From NCBI GenBank assembly GCA_043778205.1, contig JAYWGO010000065.1:1-21965 (forward strand): 21,965 nucleotides of DNA, read 5' to 3'. This DNA is from JAAFIP01 sp043778205. Its GTDB lineage: Bacteria > Pseudomonadota > Gammaproteobacteria > Burkholderiales > Burkholderiaceae_C. Positions within the stretch are counted from its first letter, which is position 1. Every line of letters starts with the position of its first letter. Of this stretch, positions 16,569 to 21,965 are shown piece by piece. The notes under the pieces are model-generated. The model was given only the letters and a program-made list of their open reading frames with translations. It was not told where the DNA came from and did no database searches. Both the position numbers and the translations under genes were made by a program.

Positions 16569-16585
16569 TTTTAAGGTAACCCGCC

Positions 16586-17371
16586 ATGCACCCCGCTGAT
16601 TTACTAGCCTACTACGACAGCGCCCAACTGTGGCCCGCACTGACCGACCTGGATGTACCTACCGCCTACCAGCGCGCATTGGCCCTGCGCGCGCTGCGCA
16701 GTGCGCGCGGCGAGGTGCCGTGCGGCTACAAAATTGGTTTTACCAACCGCAGCATTTGGCCACGCTACAACGTAGCTGCGCCAGTGTGGGGCAGCATTTA
16801 CAACACCACACTGAGCTATTGCCAAGAGCAGGGCAGCATCAAGCTAGAAGGCATCAGCCAGCCACGCATCGAACCCGAAACCGTATTTGGCCTGCGTGCC
16901 ACGCCGCCGGCCAGTGCCACGCTGGACGAATTGTTTAACTGCCTAGACTGGGTAGCCCCCGGCTTTGAAATTGTGCAGTCGCACCAAACCGACTGGAAGT
17001 TTGCCGCCGCCGATGCAGTGGCCGACGGCGCGCTACACGCCCGCCTGCTGGTGGGTACAAAGCAGCCCGTGCTCAGCCTAGCACCTAATGCACAAGCACT
17101 AGGGGCAGCGCTGGCCGTCGCCACGGTGCGCCTGAGCCAAGATGCTACGGTGGTAGACAGCGGCGCAGGCGCAGCTGTGCTGGGCGACCCACTGCAAGCC
17201 CTGCTGCACTTTGCCCGCGAGCTAGCCCAGTGCCCCGGTGCGCCCAGCCTGCAAGCAGGTGACGTAATAACCACTGGTACCTGGACGGATGCTTGGCCGG
17301 TAGCTGCGGGCCAAACGTGGGCCGCAGACTTTGATGCACCGTTGTGCAGGCTAGAGATAGCCTTTAATTAA
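16586..17371 (+). CDS. 2-keto-4-pentenoate hydratase-like protein (FAH superfamily)
   Basis: A 261-residue enzyme of the fumarylacetoacetate hydrolase superfamily, closest in layout to MhpD-type hydratases. These add water to 2-hydroxypenta-2,4-dienoate or similar enol acids with a divalent metal. Key features are GYKIGFT (Lys49), the metal-binding IEPETVFGL (Glu96, Glu98), GFEIVQS (third acidic ligand Glu128), and the C-terminal GDVITTGTWTDAWPVAAGQ. AAGG lies 9 bases before the ATG. No ring-cleavage dioxygenase or aldolase gene, the usual partners in aromatic meta-cleavage operons, is present. With the sugar-acid-type genes downstream and a shared upstream sequence, it may act on a 2-keto-3-deoxy sugar acid derivative instead; that is inference. 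It is divergent from prmB (117 bp). Confidence 0.82.
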   Translation: MHPADLLAYYDSAQLWPALTDLDVPTAYQRALALRALRSARGEVPCGYKIGFTNRSIWPRYNVAAPVWGSIYNTTLSYCQEQGSIKLEGISQPRIEPETVFGLRATPPASATLDELFNCLDWVAPGFEIVQSHQTDWKFAAADAVADGALHARLLVGTKQPVLSLAPNAQALGAALAVATVRLSQDATVVDSGAGAAVLGDPLQALLHFARELAQCPGAPSLQAGDVITTGTWTDAWPVAAGQTWAADFDAPLCRLEIAFN

Positions 17372-17432
17372 AGCGAGCACGCTAAGCCCAAGTATTTTCG
17401 TTGCGCTTGAACTGCTTTAAAATGATCAAAAG

Positions 17433-17450
17433 CTGTAGGACAAGCTACAG
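17433..17450 (+). promoter_or_regulatory. Probable GntR operator before its own gene
   Basis: CTGTAG-GACAAG-CTACAG is a perfect 6-bp dyad that also contains TGT-AGG-ACA, the TGT-N3-ACA form common among FadR-type GntR sites. The 10-mer CTGTAGGACA recurs in reverse orientation at the enolase promoter. It lies 18 bp before the gntR ATG and just after a possible -10 box (TAAAAT, 17418-17423), a position that suits autorepression. Confidence 0.6.
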
Positions 17451-17467
17451 TTATTAACGGGCAAAAA

Positions 17468-18169
17468 ATGACGATTACTAAAAACGCAAGTGGTCTCAAT
17501 GACATGGTGTCGCATGTGGTGCGCCGTATTCACGATGGCAAGCTGCGCCCTGCAGACCAGATGCCAAGTGAAAATGAATTTGCAAAAGAGTTTAATGTTG
17601 CGCGAGGCTCTGTGAGAGAGGCCTTTAAGGCACTAGAAGCCTTGGGAATTCTAGAAACTGCGGTTGGCAAACGCGCCAGGGTCGGGCGGCTCAACGGCGA
17701 AGTAATGGCCATGCTTGTCAACAACGCTGTAGAAACCATGCAAGTCAGTGTTCAGCAGACACTGGACCTTCGCCGCACTTTGGAGATGCGTACGGCACGC
17801 ATAGCCGCCTTGCGGCGAAGCGATCAGAGCCTGGTGAAAATTGCCAATGCTGCCAAACGCATGCGAATCGCCCGCGGTGACCTGGTAAATCAAACCGCTG
17901 CTGACATAGATTTTCACGTTGCTATTGCTGAGGCAACGGGCAATCCGCTGTACACAATGCTGATTGAATCTTTTCAGCTCGTTATGCAGAAAACCTGCCC
18001 AATTGGTTGGAACAGCCGCCCTAACGAATCTATGCGTGATGCGATCTTCAATATGCACGACGCTATTGTCGATGCGATTCGCAACCAAGATGCCAATGCT
18101 GCAGAGCAGGCTATGGCATTGCATTTCGACAATACCGTTCAATCGCTCATCTCAGCTGGCGTGGCCTGA
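17468..18169 (+). CDS. GntR family transcriptional regulator, FadR subfamily with FCD domain
   Basis: A 233-residue DNA-binding regulator. The N-terminal winged helix-turn-helix (about 8-75) reads KLRPADQMPSENEFAKEF followed by VARGSVREAFKALEALGI, typical of the FadR branch. The C-terminal all-helical FCD ligand domain (about 98-227) keeps the metal-site residues Asp146 and His150 (DIDFHVAIAEATGNP), His197 (MHDAI) and His219 (LHFDNT). Such regulators usually bind a sugar acid or other carboxylic acid, fitting a metal-centred ligand site and the neighbouring sugar-acid-type genes. Similar putative operators lie before this gene and before the enolase gene, supporting a local repressor released by the substrate. 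The ribosome site before the ATG is weak. The effector is unknown. Confidence 0.92.
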   Translation: MTITKNASGLNDMVSHVVRRIHDGKLRPADQMPSENEFAKEFNVARGSVREAFKALEALGILETAVGKRARVGRLNGEVMAMLVNNAVETMQVSVQQTLDLRRTLEMRTARIAALRRSDQSLVKIANAAKRMRIARGDLVNQTAADIDFHVAIAEATGNPLYTMLIESFQLVMQKTCPIGWNSRPNESMRDAIFNMHDAIVDAIRNQDANAAEQAMALHFDNTVQSLISAGVA

Positions 18170-18215
18170 CAGCCATCCGCAAATTACCAGCGCTTTCTAG
18201 CCTAAGCGACTTCAC

Positions 18216-18256
18216 CTGGCTGCATTTTCGCATTCCGCTTGTCGGGCTGCAGCCAG
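18216..18256 (+). terminator. Hairpin after gntR, possible terminator
   Basis: CTGGCTGCA (18216-18224) and TGCAGCCAG (18248-18256) are perfect 9-bp arms with a 23-base loop, starting 47 bases after the gntR stop. No T tract follows, so it is not a standard Rho-independent terminator. It probably separates gntR from the next promoter or protects the gntR 3' end. The rest of the 264-bp gntR-enolase gap holds the promoter and operators listed separately, and no gene. Confidence 0.4.
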
Positions 18257-18336
18257 CAACTGCGTCTGCTGCAGCTACGCTCCCATGCAAAAACGGTGCT
18301 GCAAAGCAAATAAAACGTCAAAATACACAAAATATC

Positions 18337-18364
18337 TTGCAAAATAGGTGCACATAAGTACAAT
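18337..18364 (+). promoter_or_regulatory. Promoter of the enolase/transport operon
   Basis: TTGCAA (18337-18342) and TACAAT (18359-18364) are spaced by 16 bp, each one or two changes from the sigma70 consensus. Transcription would start near 18371, inside the putative GntR operator that directly follows the -10 box. This geometry suits repression by blocking polymerase. Confidence 0.6.
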
Positions 18365-18377
18365 CCTGTCCTACAGG
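18365..18377 (+). promoter_or_regulatory. Probable GntR operator at the enolase promoter
   Basis: CCTGT-CCT-ACAGG is a perfect 5-bp dyad with a 3-bp centre. Its complement contains CTGTAGGACA, identical to the site before gntR. It abuts the -10 box and covers the expected transcription start. Confidence 0.6.
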
Positions 18378-18405
18378 TTGCATGTTTATTTGAATAAAAA
18401 TGCAA
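18378..18405. promoter_or_regulatory. 28-bp near-perfect palindrome in the enolase leader
   Basis: Arms TTGCATGTTTATT (18378-18390) and AATAAAAATGCAA (18393-18405) match at 12 of 13 positions around a 2-bp centre. The palindrome begins directly after the GntR-type site and ends 20 bases before the GAGGAGG ribosome site. It is too AT-rich to be a good terminator and looks like a second operator for another regulator. The symmetry is seen; the function is inferred. Confidence 0.5.
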
Positions 18406-18433
18406 ATACTTCGAAATAATGCACTGAGGAGGT

Positions 18434-19636
18434 ATGGTGAAAATTACTGGCATCGAGACTCTGCGCCCAAAGGAGCACCCCAATGTACTGTGGGTTCAAG
18501 TGCATACAGATGAAGGAATCACAGGGCTGGGTGAAACTTTTTATGGCGCAGCCTCTGCCGAGGCCTATATCCATGAATGGGCTGTCCATAAGCTATTGGG
18601 CAAAAATCCGCTCCAGATAGACCGTCTTGCCAAAGAACTTGTTGGTTATCTCGGGTTTCGCAGCTCTGGGGCTGAGGTACGTGGAAATTCTGCAATAGAC
18701 ATCGCACTATGGGACATTTTTGGCAAGGTCACAGGCCAGCCCATATGCCAACTACTAGGTGGCCAGACCCGTGAGCGTATTCGCACCTACAACACATGCG
18801 CTGGCAGTGACTATGTGCGCACAACCAAGCAGCAGTCTGTAAGTAATTGGGGTCTATCAACATCTAAGCCGGGGCGTTACGACGATCTCAATGCATTTTT
18901 AAACCATGCTGACGAATTGGCTTTGGACCTGCTGGAATCAGGTATTACCGCCATGAAAATATGGCCGTTTGACCCCTACGCAGAAGCCAGCGACGGCCTC
19001 TACATCTCTGGCCCTGAGCTTGAAAAAGGCTTGGAGCCTTTCCGCAAAATACGCCAAGCTGTCGGCAACAAGATGGACATCATGGTGGAATTTCATTCCT
19101 TGTGGACTCTACCGCCAGCGCTGAAAATTGCCGACCGCTTGGCTGAATTCAATACTTTCTGGCATGAAGACCCCATGAAGCTGGACAGCATGAGTGGATT
19201 TAAGCGCTACGCGGACCGCAGCAAGGCACCGCTTTGCGTATCAGAAACATTGGCGATGCGCGGTAGTTTTCTGGACTTGCTGCGCACTGATGCGGTTGGC
19301 GTAGTGATGTTGGACATTTCTTGGTGTGGAGGTCTGTCAGAGGCGCGCAAGATCGCTAGTATGGCGGAGGCATGGCACTTGCCAGTGGCACCCCACGACT
19401 GCACTGGCCCGGTAGTGCTTACTGCCTCCACGCACTTGTCTCTGAATGCTCCCAACGCGCTTATCCAAGAGTCTGTAAGAGCTTTTTATAACGGCTGGTA
19501 CAAAGATGCTGTCACAGCGCTGCCCGAAGTGAAAAACGGCTACATCACCGTGCCCCCAGGGCCGGGTCTTGGCTTGGAATTGGTTCCAGACATTCGCAAG
19601 GTAATGACGGTCGAGTCTCGGCTAACGAAGGCCTGA
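18434..19636 (+). CDS. Enolase superfamily (mandelate racemase/MLE-like) sugar-acid dehydratase-like enzyme
   Basis: A 400-residue enzyme that would abstract the proton next to a carboxylate, most likely dehydrating a sugar acid to a 2-keto-3-deoxy acid. The N-terminal cap has ITGLGETFYG and the central RGNSAIDIALWDIFGKVTGQ. In the barrel, Lys175 lies in AMKIWPFD, metal-ligand candidates are Glu219 (VEFHS), Glu245 (HEDPM) and Glu271 (SETLAMR), and Asp294 with His321 (APHDCTGP) would form the general base dyad; His221 resembles the second histidine seen in galactonate-dehydratase-like enzymes. A single Lys replaces the KxK of mandelate racemase, so racemase activity is unlikely. GAGGAGGT lies directly against the ATG (18434); the next codon, GTG at 18437, has better spacing and may be the real start. 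It heads the transport operon. Confidence 0.85.
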   Translation: MVKITGIETLRPKEHPNVLWVQVHTDEGITGLGETFYGAASAEAYIHEWAVHKLLGKNPLQIDRLAKELVGYLGFRSSGAEVRGNSAIDIALWDIFGKVTGQPICQLLGGQTRERIRTYNTCAGSDYVRTTKQQSVSNWGLSTSKPGRYDDLNAFLNHADELALDLLESGITAMKIWPFDPYAEASDGLYISGPELEKGLEPFRKIRQAVGNKMDIMVEFHSLWTLPPALKIADRLAEFNTFWHEDPMKLDSMSGFKRYADRSKAPLCVSETLAMRGSFLDLLRTDAVGVVMLDISWCGGLSEARKIASMAEAWHLPVAPHDCTGPVVLTASTHLSLNAPNALIQESVRAFYNGWYKDAVTALPEVKNGYITVPPGPGLGLELVPDIRKVMTVESRLTKA

Positions 19637-19652
19637 AGTTACAAATAATTGT

Positions 19653-19680
19653 CAGCAAGGAAGTTTGCGCAGCCTTGCTG
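19653..19680 (+). other. Hairpin between the enolase and binding-protein genes
   Basis: CAGCAAGG (19653-19660) and CCTTGCTG (19673-19680) form a perfect 8-bp stem with a 12-base loop, 17 bases after the enolase stop. No T tract follows. In such operons a hairpin here can set a processed or stabilised mRNA end so the binding protein is made in excess; that is inference. A small dyad ACGGC-ATA-GCCGT follows at about 19756-19768. The 163-bp gap holds no gene. Confidence 0.4.
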
Positions 19681-19799
19681 AATGGATTGACGCAGTGTGA
19701 GAGCAGACGTGCTTTTCGCTGGGTTGGTAAAGCGCTAGGAGAAAGTAAACATACACGGCATAGCCGTTCACCCAACTTACAACTTAGGAGATTATTTAA

Positions 19800-20780
19800 A
19801 TGAAACTTTCCATCATTTCAATGGCGGTTGCAGTATCACTCGTCACCGCTGGATCCTCTGCCTGGGCGCAAAACAAATTGCGCATCAATATGGTGGTGCA
19901 TTCATCGTCTACCAACGCATTTTGGCAACCCGTGAAGCGGGGCATGGAGGATGCGTGCAAGCTTTATAAAGCCGACTGCCAGCTTATTTTTGCCCAGAAA
20001 GAGGGCGACACAGCAAATCAGCTGCGCAACTTCCAAACATCGGTGGCTCAAAAGGTGGATGCTATTGTTCTTACCATTACTGACAATAAGGCATACGACC
20101 AGCCTGTTGAAGATGCCGTTAAGCAAGGCATTACCGTGCTCGCATTCAACGTAGATGACACCGAGGGTGCCGACGGTAATAAACGCTTGGCATTCGTTGG
20201 ACAGAGTTTTACTGATGCGGGCTACGCTTTAGAAAAATCTATGGAGCAGTATTACCCTCCAACAGGGCCCATTCACGTGCTGGTTGGAATTTCTGCACCC
20301 GGTCAAAACTGGTCAGAATCGCGCGGCAAAGGTGTCATGAAGGCATTGGATGAATTTAAGGAAAAGAATCCAACCCGTCCTTTGACCTATGAGCGGATTG
20401 ACTCAGGCACAGACTTGAACATCACTACCCAGCGCGTGACAGCTTATCTGGACAAAAACCCAAAAACTAACGCCTACTTTGACACTGGCTTTTGGGAGGC
20501 AGGTGTAGCCCAGGCACTAAAGTCAAAAAGCGTTGCGCCTGGAAAGATCACCTTGGCTGGCTTCGACCTCGTGCCCGCTGTACTAGATCGCATGGAGGAG
20601 GGCTACATTCAAGGCACTGTAGACCAGCAACCGTACCTGCAAGGCTACTTGCCAGTGGCCCAAATTGCCTTGATGAAGCAATACAAACTGTCCGCCTGGG
20701 ATGTCAATACCGGTAACAGCATCATTACGAAAAAAGACGTTCCAGCCGTGCGGGAGCTGTCTGGTAAAGGCTTGCGCTAG
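19800..20780 (+). CDS. Sugar ABC transporter substrate-binding protein (RbsB-like)
   Basis: A 326-residue periplasmic binding protein of the type 1 (ribose/galactose) fold. Residues 1-23 are a signal peptide with an AWA cleavage site before QNKLRIN. The mature protein shows the typical first strand (INMVVHSSSTNAFWQPVKRGMEDAC), FAQKEGDTANQLRNFQTSVAQKVDAIVLT, and AFNVDD in the hinge region. The second lobe contains LVGISAPGQNWSESRGKGV, LAGFDLVPAVLDRMEEGYI and GTVDQQPYLQGYLPV. TAGGAG lies 9 bases before the ATG. It is followed 61 bp later by an RbsC-type permease, with a small hairpin between. The ligand is probably a sugar or sugar acid handled by the enolase-family enzyme; the exact compound cannot be read from the sequence. 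Confidence 0.93.
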   Translation: MKLSIISMAVAVSLVTAGSSAWAQNKLRINMVVHSSSTNAFWQPVKRGMEDACKLYKADCQLIFAQKEGDTANQLRNFQTSVAQKVDAIVLTITDNKAYDQPVEDAVKQGITVLAFNVDDTEGADGNKRLAFVGQSFTDAGYALEKSMEQYYPPTGPIHVLVGISAPGQNWSESRGKGVMKALDEFKEKNPTRPLTYERIDSGTDLNITTQRVTAYLDKNPKTNAYFDTGFWEAGVAQALKSKSVAPGKITLAGFDLVPAVLDRMEEGYIQGTVDQQPYLQGYLPVAQIALMKQYKLSAWDVNTGNSIITKKDVPAVRELSGKGLR

Positions 20781-20797
20781 TTAGCCAGAAGTCATGG

Positions 20798-20819
20798 GCG
20801 AACCTTACCAGATTCGCCT
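20798..20819 (+). other. Small hairpin between binding-protein and permease genes
   Basis: GGCGAA (20798-20803) and TTCGCC (20814-20819) form a 6-bp stem with a 10-base loop, ending 22 bases before the permease start. It could give partial termination or block mRNA decay so that binding protein exceeds permease. Confidence 0.3.
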
Positions 20820-20841
20820 CCACTTTTAAAGCAAGGTAACT

Positions 20842-21870
20842 ATGCGCAAACTATTTCAATCCGTTTTTTCCAGGCCCGAGATGGGGGCCTTGCTGATGCT
20901 CATCGCGTTGACCTTATTCTTTGAGATACTGCCGCGTTTCACAGAAGGCCAAGCCTGGACTTTTATCAACGAAAACAATTTGCGAAATTTACTGAGCGTG
21001 CTTCCTGAGTTGGGACTCATCACCATCGGAGTTACACTTTTACTGATCGTCAAAGAGTTTGATCTCTCCGTAGGATCCTTGTCGGCGCTCACGCCCGTAC
21101 TCATGTTTGAGATGATGAACGAGGGAAGCCGTTTGCTTAACTTTGGCGTTGGCCCTTGGGTGGCCATACCTCTTGCGCTGGCCGTGGCGGCGGGCATCGG
21201 TTACCTCAATGGATGGATTACTTTGAAATTTAAAATCCATTCGTTTGTTACCACACTGGGCATGCTTTTTGTGGTGCGTAGTTTGGCAGTAGTGGTTACC
21301 GACGGTTTCCCGCCGACAACCCCGGCGCATGCTCCCATTTTATTGTCCCAAACAACTCTTTTAGGGCTGAGCTTACCGCTTTGGATATTTGGGTTTGTCG
21401 CCTTGCTTGCCGCCATATTGCTCAGTAAAACCAACTTCGGTAATTGGATGTACGCAACTGGCGGCGACGAGGGATCCACGCATTGTGTAGGCGTCAAAAC
21501 AGACCGTGTCAAATTAATCACGTTCATGATGTGCTCGGTACTTGCGGGCCTGTCCGGAATTTTGGTGGCTTTGCGTATGGCAACTGCCACGCCCAGTTCT
21601 GGTGACGGTGCAGAGCTAGAGGCTTTGGCAGCCACCGTCATTGGTGGGGCTTCTTTGCAAGGCGGCATAGGAACCGTTATTGGCGCTATTGTTGGCACTG
21701 CCATCATTCGGTCTATCGATGTCGGTTTGATTGTTGCGCGCGTAGATTCCAATTGGTTTAAATTTGCTGTTGGTGCGCTGCTGATTGTGGCTGTGATTTT
21801 TAATACCCAGATACGCCAATGGGCGCGAAAAATTAAAATTGAAGTCAAGACAAATGAGGAGGTAAAGTAA
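20842..21870 (+). CDS. Sugar ABC transporter permease (RbsC-like)
   Basis: A 342-residue inner-membrane protein with about nine hydrophobic segments (near 14-31, 53-70, 76-92, 105-124, 132-152, 176-194, 226-246, 262-286, 303-321). KEFDLSVGSLSALTPV (71-86) matches the IDLSVGS signature of ribose-type permeases, and LEALAATVIGGASLQGGIGT (259-278) the coupling/membrane motif found near the end of this family. It forms the membrane channel for the binding protein just upstream. AAGG with good spacing precedes the ATG at 20842. The length and ends look normal. The ATP-hydrolysing subunit is absent from the window and presumably lies downstream. Confidence 0.93.
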   Translation: MRKLFQSVFSRPEMGALLMLIALTLFFEILPRFTEGQAWTFINENNLRNLLSVLPELGLITIGVTLLLIVKEFDLSVGSLSALTPVLMFEMMNEGSRLLNFGVGPWVAIPLALAVAAGIGYLNGWITLKFKIHSFVTTLGMLFVVRSLAVVVTDGFPPTTPAHAPILLSQTTLLGLSLPLWIFGFVALLAAILLSKTNFGNWMYATGGDEGSTHCVGVKTDRVKLITFMMCSVLAGLSGILVALRMATATPSSGDGAELEALAATVIGGASLQGGIGTVIGAIVGTAIIRSIDVGLIVARVDSNWFKFAVGALLIVAVIFNTQIRQWARKIKIEVKTNEEVK

Positions 21871-21965
21871 ATCAGTAGTGTCCCAACGTTTTTCAGAGGA
21901 GAGAGAGCTGTTTAGGCTCCAAATTCCGATTGAAATTAGCTGGGGTCGCTGTAAGTAGTTGATTT
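21871..21965. other. Right edge of the window, no gene recognised
   Basis: These 95 bases after the permease contain a strong purine-rich, ribosome-site-like stretch (AGAGGAGAGAGAG, 21896-21908), but no ATG or GTG follows at usable distance. A CTG at 21908 would give only 16 codons before TAG. An ABC ATPase gene may begin beyond the window, or this may be the 3' end of the transcript. Confidence 0.4.

Noticed and set aside
18225..18330. Repeated CTGCAG/GCTGC motifs between gntR and the enolase gene as a repeat array
   Set aside because: The units are short, irregular and unequally spaced; apart from the 9-bp dyad they look like chance.
18202..18483. A 93-codon open frame on the - strand across the enolase promoter
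   Set aside because: It covers a clear promoter/operator region, runs into the enolase gene and resembles no protein I know.

Overview
The window looks like chromosomal DNA from a betaproteobacterium of the order Burkholderiales, most likely close to the Comamonadaceae. The evidence is the protein types (CarB, GreA, DnaE, PrmB and a YheS-type ABC-F protein all read as Burkholderiales-like), the moderately high GC, the compact gene packing, and a short dispersed intergenic repeat of a kind I associate with that family. The lineage is an inference from reading; no search was run. I see no tRNA, rRNA, CRISPR array, insertion sequence or phage gene.

Left part (1-8.8 kb, all + strand): the 3' part of carB (pyrimidine/arginine precursor synthesis), a structured 164-bp gap with interleaved inverted repeats and a strong hairpin, greA (transcript cleavage factor), a seven-helix membrane protein ending in a GGDEF-like domain that has lost its GGDEF motif, and dnaE (replicative polymerase alpha subunit).

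Middle part (8.8-16.5 kb): an acetylpolyamine amidohydrolase-like deacetylase overlaps by 13 bp an L-2-hydroxyglutarate dehydrogenase-like flavoprotein (+ strand). Facing them on the - strand is the series prmB, a transmembrane Ser/Thr protein kinase, then yheS. Two of these proteins act on or at the ribosome. The kinase carries an unusual periplasmic tail with a symmetric CX10C-X4-CX10C cysteine pattern. Three copies of a 36-bp repeat lie here, all in the same orientation: one between dnaE and the deacetylase gene, one supplying the stop codon of the flavoprotein gene, and one inside the coding sequence of prmB.

Right part (16.5-22 kb, + strand): an accessory catabolic region with a 2-keto-4-pentenoate hydratase-like enzyme, a GntR/FadR-family (FCD) repressor, an enolase-superfamily sugar-acid dehydratase-like enzyme, a periplasmic sugar-binding protein and an RbsC-type permease. 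The cognate ABC ATPase is not in the window. The promoter gaps in front of gntR and of the enolase gene share the 10-mer CTGTAGGACA, in opposite orientations. A related sequence precedes the hydratase gene. I infer that the GntR protein controls itself, the enolase/transport operon and perhaps the hydratase. The enolase promoter also has a 28-bp near-perfect palindrome just downstream of this site.

No wholly new system is evident. The observations most worth following are the repeat inside prmB, the compound operator, the kinase tail, the degenerate GGDEF protein and the carB-greA leader structures.
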